Of a stretch of 64,000 nucleotides of DNA, positions 1-8,724 are shown in pieces. The notes under the pieces were generated by a model that worked only from the letters and a program-made list of their open reading frames with translations, searched no databases and had not been told where the DNA came from. Origin of the DNA: JAEUOS01 sp965279115. GTDB lineage: Bacteria > Pseudomonadota > Gammaproteobacteria > Burkholderiales > JAEUOS01. Each line of letters starts with the position of its first letter. Position 1 is the first letter of the stretch. The position numbers and the translations under genes are program-made. The stretch lies in assembly GCA_965279115.1 (NCBI GenBank), contig OZ257137.1, forward strand, positions 930,001-994,000, written 5' to 3'.

Positions 1-924
1 GCGCACGATCACCGCCACAGTGCCGAGCGCGCCCCCCAGCGCGAGGGCGCCGACATCCCCCATGAACACCTGCGCCGGATAGGCGTTGAACCAGAGAAAA
101 CCCAGCCCTGCTCCCGCCAGTGCCGCGCAGAACACGATCAACTCGCCCGCGCCGGGAATGTAGGGGATCAGGAGGTATTTCGAGTACACCGAGTTGCCGG
201 TGACGTAGGCGAACAGGCCCAGCGCGGAAGCCACCATCACCGCCGGCATGATGGCCAGGCCATCCAGTCCGTCGGTCAGGTTGACGGCGTTGGACGTGCC
301 GACAATCACGAAATAGGTGAGTCCAATGAAACCGAACACGCCAAGCGGATAGGTGACGGTCTTGAAAAACGGGACGATCAGGTCCGCCTTCTGCGGCAAG
401 TCCATGGTGAACCCGCTGGCCACCCACTGCATGACCAGCGAAACAAGCTTGTCGGCATTCGGCGCCGACACCGCGAACGCCAGGTACACCGCAGCCACCA
501 GGCCCACCACGCTTTGCCAGAAGTATTTCTCGCGCGCCGACAGTCCCTTGGGATTGCGATGCACCACCTTGCGCCAGTCGTCGACCCAGCCGATGGCGCC
601 GAAGCCGAGGGTCACCACCAGCACGATCCACACGAAGCGGTTGGTGAGGTCGGCCCACAGCAGCGTGGCCACGCCAATGGCGATCAGCAGCAACGCCCCA
701 CCCATGGTGGGCGTACCGGCCTTGATCAGGTGCGTCTGGGGTCCGTCGTCCCGTACCGACTGGCCGATCTTGTAGGCGGTGAGCTTGCGGATCACCGCGG
801 GCCCTGCGATAAGCGCGATGGCCAATGCGGTCAAGGTCGCCAGCACCGCACGCAAGGTGATGTAGGAAAAGACGTTGAAGGCCCGGATGTCCTTCGCCAG
901 CCACTGGGCGAGTTCAAGCAACAT
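1..924 (-). CDS. mraY: Phospho-N-acetylmuramoyl-pentapeptide-transferase MraY (3' end outside window)
   Basis: Integral membrane enzyme that transfers phospho-MurNAc-pentapeptide from UDP to undecaprenyl phosphate, giving lipid I. The frame opens with ATG at 924 (MLLELAQWLAKDIRAFNVFS, a typical MraY start) and is still open at the window edge, where it reads GDVGALALGGALG, a conserved loop of the family. About 308 codons are visible of the usual 360. It lies 63 bp downstream of murF in the minus-strand dcw operon. The identification is firm; only the missing C-terminus is unknown. Confidence 0.95.
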   Translation of the reverse strand, partial: MLLELAQWLAKDIRAFNVFSYITLRAVLATLTALAIALIAGPAVIRKLTAYKIGQSVRDDGPQTHLIKAGTPTMGGALLLIAIGVATLLWADLTNRFVWIVLVVTLGFGAIGWVDDWRKVVHRNPKGLSAREKYFWQSVVGLVAAVYLAFAVSAPNADKLVSLVMQWVASGFTMDLPQKADLIVPFFKTVTYPLGVFGFIGLTYFVIVGTSNAVNLTDGLDGLAIMPAVMVASALGLFAYVTGNSVYSKYLLIPYIPGAGELIVFCAALAGAGLGFLWFNAYPAQVFMGDVGALALGGALGTVAVIVR

Positions 925-987
925 GCCGAATTTCCTTTCCGGACAGTGCTTGCGACGGGCGTTTCGCCAAGGCGAGTTCAGAGGTCA

Positions 988-2343
988 TCAGTGCGCCCCC
1001 GCCATGGTTTCGCCGGTGAGGCTGGCGACGACCCGCTCCATCCGTGCCGACCGCGAACCCTTGACCAGCAGGGTCGCGCCCGGCCGCGACAATTCGGCTG
1101 CAGCCGCATTGATCGCCTCGATGCTTGCAAAACGCGTGGCGCCGCTGCCAAATCCCTCGACCGCGGGCGCGGTTTCCTCGCCCAGCGCGAGGAGGCGGGT
1201 GATGCCGCGCTCGCGCGCATAGTTGCCGACTTCCTGATGAAACTCCGGCCCTTTGTCGCCCACTTCACCCATCTTGCCCAGTACCAGTACGCGCGTGCCG
1301 TCAATGGCAGCAAGCACATCCACCGCCGCCCGTACCGAATCCGGGTTGGCGTTGTAGCTGTCATCGATGACCACCGCACCGCTTCTGGCCACCTTTTTCT
1401 GCATGCGCCCCGTGTAGGGCGTGAAGGTGGCCAGTCCGGCGGCCACCGCCGCGAGCGGCACGCCGGCCGCGCAGGCGCAGGCGGCTGCGGCGCATGCATT
1501 GGCCACGTTGTGGCGCCCGGCGATGCGCAGCGGTATTTCCACATTCCCCGACGGCGTCATCAATTCCAGATGGCTGCCATAAAGGGCCATGTCGACCTTG
1601 GCCGTGACGTCGGCCGACCTCGAAAGTCCGAAGTCGACCACCTCGCGGTCGCGTACCAGGGTGCGCCAGTAGCCGGCGAAGTCGTCGTCGGCGTTGATGA
1701 CCGCAACGCCGCCGGCGGCGAGATGCGCGAACACCGAGCCGTTTTCCGCGGCCACGTCGGCCACCGTCTTCATGAATTCCTGGTGCTCGCGCTGAGCGTT
1801 GTTGACCAACGCAATGGTGGGCGCGGCGATACCGGCGAGATAGTCAATCTCGCCCGGATGATTCATGCCCAGTTCCACCACGCCGATGGTGTGATGCGCG
1901 CGCAGGCGCAACAGCGTGAGCGGCAGGCCGATGTCGTTGTTGAAATTGCCTTCGGTATAAAAGGCCCCGGGGCCGGCATGCGTCTGCAGGATGGATCGCA
2001 GCATTTGCGTGACCGTGGTCTTGCCGTTGCTGCCGGTCACCGCAATCAGCGGCAATGTGAAGCCGGCACGCCAGCTCCGGGCCAGCGTGCCCAGGGCCAG
2101 ACGGGTGTCGGCCACAAGCACCTGGCGCGCCAGGCCGAGGTCGCGCGCGACCACCACTCCGGCGGCGCCTGCATCAATGGCGGCACGGGCGAAATCATGG
2201 CCGTCGAAGCGATCGCCGACGATGGCGAAGAACAGGTCGCCGGCTGCCACGGAGCGGCTGTCCGTGGAGACGCGCAGCACTTCCGCCTCCTCCGGCGGCA
2301 TGGCCGCACCGAGCATTTGTGCGGCGTTCGAAAGTTTCATCAT
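988..2343 (-). CDS. murF: UDP-MurNAc-tripeptide--D-Ala-D-Ala ligase MurF
   Basis: Cytoplasmic ATP-dependent ligase adding D-Ala-D-Ala to the UDP-MurNAc-tripeptide, the last soluble step of peptidoglycan precursor synthesis. The 451-residue product has the Mur-ligase ATP loop GSNGKTT (residues 104-110) and normal family length. Its ATG overlaps the murE stop by 4 bp (ATGA), so translation is probably coupled. The neighbours murE and mraY are in the standard dcw order. Confidence 0.96.
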   Translation of the reverse strand: MMKLSNAAQMLGAAMPPEEAEVLRVSTDSRSVAAGDLFFAIVGDRFDGHDFARAAIDAGAAGVVVARDLGLARQVLVADTRLALGTLARSWRAGFTLPLIAVTGSNGKTTVTQMLRSILQTHAGPGAFYTEGNFNNDIGLPLTLLRLRAHHTIGVVELGMNHPGEIDYLAGIAAPTIALVNNAQREHQEFMKTVADVAAENGSVFAHLAAGGVAVINADDDFAGYWRTLVRDREVVDFGLSRSADVTAKVDMALYGSHLELMTPSGNVEIPLRIAGRHNVANACAAAACACAAGVPLAAVAAGLATFTPYTGRMQKKVARSGAVVIDDSYNANPDSVRAAVDVLAAIDGTRVLVLGKMGEVGDKGPEFHQEVGNYARERGITRLLALGEETAPAVEGFGSGATRFASIEAINAAAAELSRPGATLLVKGSRSARMERVVASLTGETMAGAH

Positions 2344-3887
2344 GTGCGGCCTCCTGGCATGGCGGAGCGACGATTGTCGAGCGCCCTGGAGGCAACATCA
2401 TGGTCGGAAAATGGCAGCCGCCTGCCGGCGACTTCCTGGTAAGTCTCATGCCCCTTGCCGGCCACCAGCACCACATCGGCCGTGCCAGCGGCGCAGACGG
2501 CTGCGCCGATGGCCGCGGCACGGTCGACGACGATGTGCGCGTCGGGTGCAGCGGCGGCGATCTGGTCGATGATGGCGCGCGCATCCTCGCCGCGCGGGTT
2601 GTCACTGGTCAGGTAGACGGCATCGGCAGCCCGTACCGCCACCTCGCCCATGACGGGCCGCTTGCCGGGGTCGCGATCGCCGCCGCAGCCGAACACAGCA
2701 ACGAGCCGGCCGCCGCGCTGCTGCGCCACCGGACGCAGGGCCTCAAGCACCTTTTGCAGCGCGTCCGGCGTGTGGGCATAGTCGATCATCACCAACGGCT
2801 CGGCGCTCCCTCCCAGCGCGTTCATGCGCCCCGGCACTGCCGGGATCGCGCCGGCCGCCGCCGTTGCCATGCCCAGCGGCGCCCCGGCAGCCAACAGGGT
2901 GCCGATCACCGCGAGGAGGTTGTAGACATTGAACATGCCCCACACCGGGGCCGATACGGTCGCACCCGGCCAGTCGCCAGCCGTTTCGAACGCCACGCCC
3001 TCCGCAGTGAAACGGGGCGCACGTGCAAGTAGGCGCGCGGCGCCCGCAGGCAACGCGGTCGCCTCCGCCGACTCGATCCCGTAGGCGATGGCATCAACGT
3101 CGGCGCGCCTGCGTGCGAGCAGGCGCAAGCCGGCCGCGTCATCCTGGTTGACCACGGCATGCGTCACGGACGGCCAGTCGAACAGCCGCGCCTTGGCGGC
3201 TTCGTAGGACGCCATGTCGCCGTGATAGTCGAGATGATCCCGCGTGAGGTTGGTGAACACCGCGATGTCGAATTCCACGCCGGCGACGCGCGCCTGGTCC
3301 AGCCCGATCGAGGAGACTTCCATCGCGCAGGCGGCGGCACCGGCGTCGCGCATGCGCGCGAGCAGGCGCTGCAGGACGATGGCGTCGGGCGTGGTGTTGG
3401 GCACCGGCACATCCAGGTCGCCGAACCGCGCGCCCAGGGTGCCGATTACGCCGCAAGGTGAAGCGCAGCGCCCCATCGCATGGGCAACCCATTGCGAGAC
3501 CGACGTCTTGCCGTTGGTCCCGGTCACGCCGATCATGTTGAGGGCCCGAGAGGGGTGGCCGAAAACGGCCGCGGCAAGCGGCCCCGCCAGGGGTTTCAAG
3601 CCCGGCACGGCGAAGTTCGGGACCGTCCAGGCGGGATTCCAGGTGAAGCCCGCCTCTTCCCACAGTACTGCGGCAGCACCGCGCTGCAGGGCATCCTGGA
3701 CATGCTGGCGACCGTCATGCGCCCCGCCATGCCCGGGATAGGCAAGAAACACCGCGCCAGGTGACACGGCGCGGCTGTCCGCCGAGAGATCGCGGACGTC
3801 GATGGCGGCGGCGTTCAGCATCGCAAGGATCCCATCAGCATCCACGATCCGCACCCGTCCCGGGAGCGCGCCGACGCGCGCACCCAC
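2340..3887 (-). CDS. murE: UDP-MurNAc-L-Ala-D-Glu--meso-DAP ligase MurE
   Basis: Cytoplasmic ligase adding the third peptide residue to the peptidoglycan precursor. The 515-residue protein has the ATP loop GTNGKTS (123-129) and the DNPRGED motif (429-435). DNPR is the signature of enzymes that select meso-diaminopimelate rather than lysine, as expected for a Gram-negative cell. It starts 30 bp after ftsI ends and overlaps murF by 4 bp. The first dozen residues are not conserved in the family, so a slightly later start cannot be excluded. Confidence 0.95.
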   Translation of the reverse strand: MGARVGALPGRVRIVDADGILAMLNAAAIDVRDLSADSRAVSPGAVFLAYPGHGGAHDGRQHVQDALQRGAAAVLWEEAGFTWNPAWTVPNFAVPGLKPLAGPLAAAVFGHPSRALNMIGVTGTNGKTSVSQWVAHAMGRCASPCGVIGTLGARFGDLDVPVPNTTPDAIVLQRLLARMRDAGAAACAMEVSSIGLDQARVAGVEFDIAVFTNLTRDHLDYHGDMASYEAAKARLFDWPSVTHAVVNQDDAAGLRLLARRRADVDAIAYGIESAEATALPAGAARLLARAPRFTAEGVAFETAGDWPGATVSAPVWGMFNVYNLLAVIGTLLAAGAPLGMATAAAGAIPAVPGRMNALGGSAEPLVMIDYAHTPDALQKVLEALRPVAQQRGGRLVAVFGCGGDRDPGKRPVMGEVAVRAADAVYLTSDNPRGEDARAIIDQIAAAAPDAHIVVDRAAAIGAAVCAAGTADVVLVAGKGHETYQEVAGRRLPFSDHDVASRALDNRRSAMPGGRT

Positions 3888-3917
3888 GAACCCCGGGCCG
3901 CGACCCTGGCGCCGGAC

Positions 3918-5651
3918 TCATATGCTTTCCTTCACTTCGGAACCTTCGGCAGGCAGCACCACCGGCCGCATCGGCGCATCAGGTGCGACGCCGAGAATTC
4001 TCAGGGCGCCGCCCACCACAGTGGAGAACACCGGCGCTGCCACGTCGCCGCCGAAGTAGCGGCCTGCGGAGGGCTCGTCGATCATCACCGCGACCACCAG
4101 GCGAGGCGACGATACCGGTGCGAGCCCCACAAAGGACGCGCGGTACTTGCGGTCGGCGTAGCCCTTGCCCTCCTGCTTGTGCGCGGTGCCGGTCTTGCCG
4201 GCCACTCGATAGCCCATGGTCTGCGCCTTGGGCGCCGTGCCCCCCGGTCCGGCCGCCATCTCCAGCATCTGGCGCATGGCGCGTGCGACCTCGGGATGCA
4301 CCACCTGGCTGCCGAACGCCGGGCCGGTGGCCTTGACGAAGGTGGCCTCGACCACATCGCCATCGCGCCCGAACACGGTGTAGGCGCGTGCCAATTGCAG
4401 GAGCGAGGCCGACAGGCCGTAACCATATGACATGGTGGCCTGCTCGATCGGCCGCCAGCCCTTGGCCGGCCGCAGCTTGCCAGAAACCGCGCCGGGAAAC
4501 TGCACGCGCGGTACGACGCCGAAGCCGGCACGGTTGAACATGTCCCACATATCCTGCCGATCGATCGCCAGCGCCAGTTTCGCGGTGCCGACGTTGCTCG
4601 ACTTCTGGATCACCTCGGCCACGGAAAGGGCGCCATGCGGATGCGCATCGGTGATGGTTGACGAACCGATGGTGAGCCTGCCCGGGGCGGTCTGAATCAT
4701 GGTCGCGGGCTTCACCATGCCGAGTTCCATCGCCAGCGCCACGGTGAACGGCTTCATGGTCGAACCGGGCTCGAAGGTGTCGGTAAGGACACGGTTGCGC
4801 AACTGCGCGCCGGTCAGGTGGGCGCGATTGTTGGGATTGAAAACCGGCAGGTTGGCCAACGCCAGCACCTCTCCGGTGAGCACGTCCATCACGACAATGC
4901 CACCGGCCTTGGCGCGGTGGGTTTCCACCGCGTTCTTGAGCTCGCGGAAGGCCAGATACTGGATCTTGCTGTCTATCGACAATGCCAGATCACGCCCGTC
5001 GCGCGGCGCGCGAATGCTGGCCACGTCCTCGATGACGTTGCCGCGGCGATCCTTGATGACCTGGCGGCTGCCGGCATGCCCGGCAAGTTCGGCCTGAAAA
5101 GCCAGTTCGATGCCCTCCTGCCCGGATTCGTCGACTCCGGTGAATCCCAGCACGTGCGCCGCCACCTCGCCGGCGGGATAGTAACGGCGGTATTCGCGCT
5201 GCTGGAAAACTCCAGCCATGCCGAGCTGCGCGACGCGGTCAGCCTGCTCGGGTGGCAGCTGGCGCTTCAGATAAACGAAATCGCGATCCGCATCGGCAAG
5301 CTTCCTTTCCAGTTCGGCCAGCGGCATTTCGAGCGCGCGGGCCAATTGCTGCCGCTTCTCGGCGGACTGTTCGACATCGTCGGGAATCGCCCAGATTGAA
5401 CGCACCGGTGTGCTGGAGGCGAGGATCTCCCCGTTGCGGTCGGTGATCTTGCCGCGATGCGCGCTGATTTCAATGGTCCGGCTGTAGCGCGATTCACCCT
5501 TTTGCTGAAGGAAATCGTTGTTCCAGGCCTGCAGGTAAATCGCCCGAGCCACCAGAGCGCCAAAGCCGACGAACACGATCGCCAGCATCATGCGCGAGCG
5601 CCAAAGCGGCAGGCGTAGCTGCAGCAGAGGGTTCGGCGCCGAAATCATCAT
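3918..5651 (-). CDS. ftsI: Division-specific peptidoglycan transpeptidase FtsI (PBP3)
   Basis: Septal penicillin-binding protein that cross-links peptidoglycan at the division site. The 577-residue reading from ATG 5651 has one N-terminal membrane anchor (about 20-42), a pedestal domain, and a transpeptidase domain with STMK (297-300), a later SSN motif and a KTGT box. The open frame runs further upstream to 5795, but that part is shadow coding over ftsL. ATG 5651 forms an ATGA overlap with the ftsL stop, which fixes the start. Confidence 0.95.
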   Translation of the reverse strand: MMISAPNPLLQLRLPLWRSRMMLAIVFVGFGALVARAIYLQAWNNDFLQQKGESRYSRTIEISAHRGKITDRNGEILASSTPVRSIWAIPDDVEQSAEKRQQLARALEMPLAELERKLADADRDFVYLKRQLPPEQADRVAQLGMAGVFQQREYRRYYPAGEVAAHVLGFTGVDESGQEGIELAFQAELAGHAGSRQVIKDRRGNVIEDVASIRAPRDGRDLALSIDSKIQYLAFRELKNAVETHRAKAGGIVVMDVLTGEVLALANLPVFNPNNRAHLTGAQLRNRVLTDTFEPGSTMKPFTVALAMELGMVKPATMIQTAPGRLTIGSSTITDAHPHGALSVAEVIQKSSNVGTAKLALAIDRQDMWDMFNRAGFGVVPRVQFPGAVSGKLRPAKGWRPIEQATMSYGYGLSASLLQLARAYTVFGRDGDVVEATFVKATGPAFGSQVVHPEVARAMRQMLEMAAGPGGTAPKAQTMGYRVAGKTGTAHKQEGKGYADRKYRASFVGLAPVSSPRLVVAVMIDEPSAGRYFGGDVAAPVFSTVVGGALRILGVAPDAPMRPVVLPAEGSEVKESI

Positions 5652-5932
5652 TTGGCGGCCTCGCGCGACGCGGCAGGGGCGACAAACTGCAGGCGGCGCG
5701 CGTCGGGCGCGCGCATGCCAAGGGAGCGGGTGGCGATACCTTCGATCAACGCGTGCTTGGCCCAGGTGGATTGCTCGAGCTGAAGCTGGCCCCATTCCAC
5801 ATCCACGCGCTTTTGCTCGGCGCGCGCGCGTTCAAGCTCGATGAAGAGCTTGCGCGCCTGGTGATTCGAGGTCACCGTGGCCAGGGCGCAGGCCACCAGT
5901 ACGGCCAGGAGCACGAGATTGACACGCGTCAT
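5648..5932 (-). CDS. ftsL: Cell division protein FtsL
   Basis: Small bitopic divisome protein that works with FtsB and FtsQ to activate septal wall synthesis. The 94-residue product starts MTRVNLVLLAVLVACALAT, a single membrane span, followed by a periplasmic coiled-coil-like stretch rich in Glu, Arg and Ala. The start is set by an ATGA overlap with rsmH, and its stop overlaps the ftsI start in the same way. Sequence conservation of FtsL is low, so the call rests on size, topology and position. Confidence 0.9.
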   Translation of the reverse strand: MTRVNLVLLAVLVACALATVTSNHQARKLFIELERARAEQKRVDVEWGQLQLEQSTWAKHALIEGIATRSLGMRAPDARRLQFVAPAASREAAK

Positions 5933-6882
5933 GCCGCGGCGATCCTTTCGATCACGCGCAAGGTGGCACTGCGGGCGCGCGGATTGGCCGCCACCTCGGC
6001 GGCACCGGGCCGCTGGGCGCGGCCGATCAGGCGGTATTCCGGCGCCGGCAGGTCGGCGGCCCGGATGGGCACGCCCTTGGGCGGCTCCGCCAGATGCGCG
6101 CGCGCGCGCATGGCCAGCTTGACCATGCGGTCCTCCAGCGAATGAAAGCTGATCACGGCGAGCCTGCCACCGGCACACAGGCGGTCCAGCGCGATTTTCA
6201 GTCCTGCCTGCAATTCCTCAAGCTCCTGATTGACGTGAATCCGTAGAGCCTGAAAGGTGCGGGTCGCTGGATCCTGCCCCGGTTCATGGCGCCTTGTCCG
6301 CGACCTGACGACGTCCGCAACGAGGGCGGCAAGCTCGCCAGTTGAAGCGAGTTCCCCCTCTGCGCGGCGAGCAACAATCGCCTGTGCAATCTGAACAGCA
6401 AACCGTTCTTCCCCATGATTTTTCAGAACCTCCCTTAGTTCTTCCACCGTTGCCGTAGCCAGGAATTGCGCTGCCGTCTCGCCCGAGGTCGTATCCATGC
6501 GCATGTCCAGCGGCCCGTCGCGCCGGAATGAAAAACCGCGTTCCGCCACCTCGATCTGCGGGGAAGAAACGCCCAGATCCATCAACACACCTGCCACCTG
6601 CCCAACCCCGCATTCATCCAGCACGTCGTCGAGTCGCGAAAAGCCCGAATGCACCGCCATGAACCTCGCGTCGCCGATGCCCTGCGCCATCGCGATCGCA
6701 TCGGGATCGCGATCAAGCGCGATCAGTCGCCCCCTGGGCCCGAGACGCGAAAGAATCAGCCGGCTGTGTCCTCCACGTCCGAAAGTGCAATCGACATAAA
6801 TGCCATCCGACCGGATCGACAGCGCATCGACCGCCTCATCGAGGAGAACTGCGATGTGCGAGGCCCGCTTGTCATGGTTCAC
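5929..6882 (-). CDS. rsmH: 16S rRNA (cytosine1402-N4)-methyltransferase RsmH
   Basis: SAM-dependent methyltransferase modifying C1402 of 16S rRNA. The 317-residue protein begins HIAVLLDEAVDAL and carries the SAM-binding DCTFGRGGHS motif near its N-terminus. No in-frame ATG precedes the conserved region, so the likely start is GTG at 6882; family members are about 310 residues. The open frame upstream to 7044 overlaps mraZ and is not coding. It lies 16 bp downstream of mraZ and overlaps ftsL by 4 bp. Confidence 0.93.
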   Translation of the reverse strand: MNHDKRASHIAVLLDEAVDALSIRSDGIYVDCTFGRGGHSRLILSRLGPRGRLIALDRDPDAIAMAQGIGDARFMAVHSGFSRLDDVLDECGVGQVAGVLMDLGVSSPQIEVAERGFSFRRDGPLDMRMDTTSGETAAQFLATATVEELREVLKNHGEERFAVQIAQAIVARRAEGELASTGELAALVADVVRSRTRRHEPGQDPATRTFQALRIHVNQELEELQAGLKIALDRLCAGGRLAVISFHSLEDRMVKLAMRARAHLAEPPKGVPIRAADLPAPEYRLIGRAQRPGAAEVAANPRARSATLRVIERIAAA

Positions 6883-6898
6883 GTAGGGATGCGCTGTG

Positions 6899-7327
6899 CT
6901 AGAGGGTGAATCCAGCCATCGACTCCGGCATGCCCTGGGCGATGGTTTGCGCCTCCTTGGCAGCCAGCGTGGCGGAATCCCAGATTTCCAGGTGCGTGCC
7001 CATGCCGACCAACGCGACCTCGCGGGCCAATTGGGCAGCGGCACGCAATTCAGGCGCGATCAGAAGCCTGCCGGCCCCGTCGAGTTCGACATCCATTGCA
7101 CTGCCCAGGAAAATCCGCGCCCAACCACGCGCCTCGATCGGCCACTTGGCAATCTGCTCGCGGCGCGCCTCCCATACCGGGCGGGGATACATCAACAGGC
7201 AGCCGTCGGGATGCTTGGTAAGAGTGAGCCTTCCCTCGCATTGCGCCTGCAATGCGTCCCGATGCCGCGCCGGGACCGTCATGCGCCCCTTCGCATCAAG
7301 ATTCAGATTGGCCCCGCCCTGGAACAT
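6899..7327 (-). CDS. mraZ: Transcriptional regulator MraZ
   Basis: AbrB/SpoVT-fold DNA-binding protein that in other bacteria represses its own dcw operon by binding direct repeats upstream of mraZ. The 142-residue product begins MFQGGANLNLDAKGRMTVPA and has the two repeated DxKGR-type motifs of the family (DAKGRMTVP near the N-terminus and DGAGRLLIAP in the second half). It is the first gene of the dcw operon, and a three-repeat operator lies 77-103 bp upstream of its start. Confidence 0.95.
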   Translation of the reverse strand: MFQGGANLNLDAKGRMTVPARHRDALQAQCEGRLTLTKHPDGCLLMYPRPVWEARREQIAKWPIEARGWARIFLGSAMDVELDGAGRLLIAPELRAAAQLAREVALVGMGTHLEIWDSATLAAKEAQTIAQGMPESMAGFTL

Positions 7328-7403
7328 CCTCGCCTGCCCTTTGCTCTAACCATGGCCCCCAAAACCCACCGCCCCTATGAACAGCAGACAATTTTGGGAT
7401 TTT

Positions 7404-7430
7404 GATCCACTTTTTCCTACATTTTCCCAC
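7404..7430 (-). promoter_or_regulatory. MraZ operator: three direct repeats upstream of mraZ
   Basis: Read on the minus strand, the sequence is three 10-bp-spaced repeats GTGGGAAAAT, GTAGGAAAAA and GTGGATCAAA. MraZ operators are known as three or more TGGG-type boxes separated by 5 bp, so this matches in motif, spacing and position upstream of mraZ. The middle and last boxes are imperfect (TAGG and TGGA). It predicts autoregulation of the dcw operon. Confidence 0.75.
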
Positions 7431-7641
7431 TGTAGAGCATGCTTGCCTCAAATGCAAGCGTGCGCCGCGATTTTTTCAATCAAGACAATGACTTAGCGAA
7501 CCTTGTGAATAATCGATGAAAATTTTTATTTATTAAAAACAATGGCTTAAATATCATCTATTCAAGTGAACTGTGACGATTAGACTGTATGAAGATTCAC
7601 ATCTCTCCGGCACCACCCCCGGGTGGGAACTTTGTGCGCGA

Positions 7642-7668
7642 TTAGCACTCAAACGACCAGAGTGCTAA
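7642..7668 (+). promoter_or_regulatory. CIRCE element (HrcA operator) upstream of rpoH
   Basis: A perfect inverted repeat: TTAGCACTC (7642-7650), a 9-bp spacer, and GAGTGCTAA (7660-7668). This is exactly the CIRCE consensus bound by the heat-shock repressor HrcA. It ends 78 bp before the rpoH start, so rpoH, itself the heat-shock sigma factor, is probably under HrcA control. Such an arrangement has been described for betaproteobacteria. hrcA is not in this window. Confidence 0.95.
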
Positions 7669-7746
7669 TATTCATTCATGGCACACCCGATTCAGATCGC
7701 GGCCACAAGCGGCGATCCGAACCACAGTAGAAGAGAGGAGTCCCTG

Positions 7747-8628
7747 ATGACAGCAAATCTCGCACTTGCCCCTGCAGCCGCTTGGAACCTGCCGGTTCCG
7801 TCGATGGTCGGCAGCATCGAGGGCTACATACAGGCGGTAAGCCGCTTCCCGGTTTTGACGCCGGAGGAAGAATTGCGCTACGCGCGCGACTATCGCGACA
7901 AGGAGGACCTGCAGTCAGCCGGGCGCCTGGTGCTCTCGCACCTGCGCCTGGTTGTTTCCGTGGCGCGTGGCTACCTGGGCTACGGCCTGCCGCACGCAGA
8001 CCTCATCCAGGAAGGCAATGTCGGCCTGATGAAGGCGGTCAAGCGCTTCGATCCGGATCGCGGCGTGCGCCTGGTTTCGTTCGCGCTGCATTGGATCCGC
8101 GCGGAAATTCACGAGTATGTGCTGCGCAACTGGCGCCTGGTCAAGATCGCCACCACCAAGGCGCAGCGCAAGTTGTTCTTCAACCTGCGCAGTCACAAGC
8201 AGGGGCTCGACAGCTTCACCACCGACCAGGTGGACGACCTGGCCCGCGAACTCAATGTCAAGCCAGAAGAAGTGCGCGAGATGGAAATGCGCATCGCCGG
8301 AGGTGACACCGCACTGGAAGCGCCTGTCGAGCGCGAAGAGGAAAGCTTCGCGCCGATCGCCTACCTGACCGATGCCGAAGCCGAACCGTCACGCATCCTG
8401 GAATCCGGGGAGATCGAAATCCGGCGCAGCGAAGTCCTGGCCAGCGCGCTCGGCGAACTGGATCCACGCAGCCGTCGCATCATCGAGTCGCGCTGGTTGC
8501 GGGAAAGCGAAACCCAGTTGACGCTGCATGACCTCGCTGCCGAGTTCGGCGTATCCGCCGAACGGATTCGCCAGATCGAAGTCAAGGCGATGCAAAAGCT
8601 CAAGAAGGCGTTGGCGGAATACGCCTGA
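7747..8628 (+). CDS. rpoH: RNA polymerase heat-shock sigma factor RpoH (sigma-32)
   Basis: Directs RNA polymerase to heat-shock promoters. The 293-residue protein has the sigma-70 region 2 core (YGLPHADLIQEGNVGLMKAV), the RpoH box in the form TTKAQRKLFFNLR, and a C-terminal region 4 helix-turn-helix (FGVSAERIRQIEVKAMQKL). The start at 7747 is chosen because AGAGGAG lies 6 bp upstream of it; the frame extends to 7678 without a ribosome-binding site. A CIRCE element lies upstream and a terminator hairpin downstream. Confidence 0.96.
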   Translation: MTANLALAPAAAWNLPVPSMVGSIEGYIQAVSRFPVLTPEEELRYARDYRDKEDLQSAGRLVLSHLRLVVSVARGYLGYGLPHADLIQEGNVGLMKAVKRFDPDRGVRLVSFALHWIRAEIHEYVLRNWRLVKIATTKAQRKLFFNLRSHKQGLDSFTTDQVDDLARELNVKPEEVREMEMRIAGGDTALEAPVEREEESFAPIAYLTDAEAEPSRILESGEIEIRRSEVLASALGELDPRSRRIIESRWLRESETQLTLHDLAAEFGVSAERIRQIEVKAMQKLKKALAEYA

Positions 8629-8671
8629 GGCCCGCGCCGATTCCCCGCCAGTTTCTCGCGGGCATCAATGT

Positions 8672-8701
8672 AAACGGGCTCCCCAAGGGAGCCCGTTTGC
8701 T
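8672..8701 (+). terminator. Terminator-like hairpin between rpoH and puhE
   Basis: A perfect 12-bp stem, AAACGGGCTCCC (8672-8683) pairing with GGGAGCCCGTTT (8687-8698), with a CAA loop, lies 44 bp after the rpoH stop and 24 bp from the end of the convergent puhE. The downstream T-run is weak (TTTGCTTT), but position and stem suggest a bidirectional terminator for both genes. Confidence 0.75.
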
Positions 8702-8724
8702 TTCCAATCAGCCCGCCGCGCGGC

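Larger units (their letters stand above)
7328..7746. other. Divergent mraZ/rpoH intergenic region
   Basis: This 419-bp region separates the dcw operon (minus) from rpoH (plus). It holds the MraZ operator at 7404-7430 and a CIRCE element at 7642-7668. Between about 7470 and 7580 it is clearly AT-rich compared with the genes around it, as expected for two divergent promoters. No convincing protein-coding frame is seen. An in-frame upstream ATG at 7678 exists for rpoH but has no good ribosome-binding site. Confidence 0.7.

Noticed and set aside
514..2442. A 642-codon plus-strand open frame across murF and mraY
   Set aside because: It is antisense to clear mraY and murF and translates to an Arg/Gly/His-rich product with no domain; long shadow frames are common in this GC-rich DNA.
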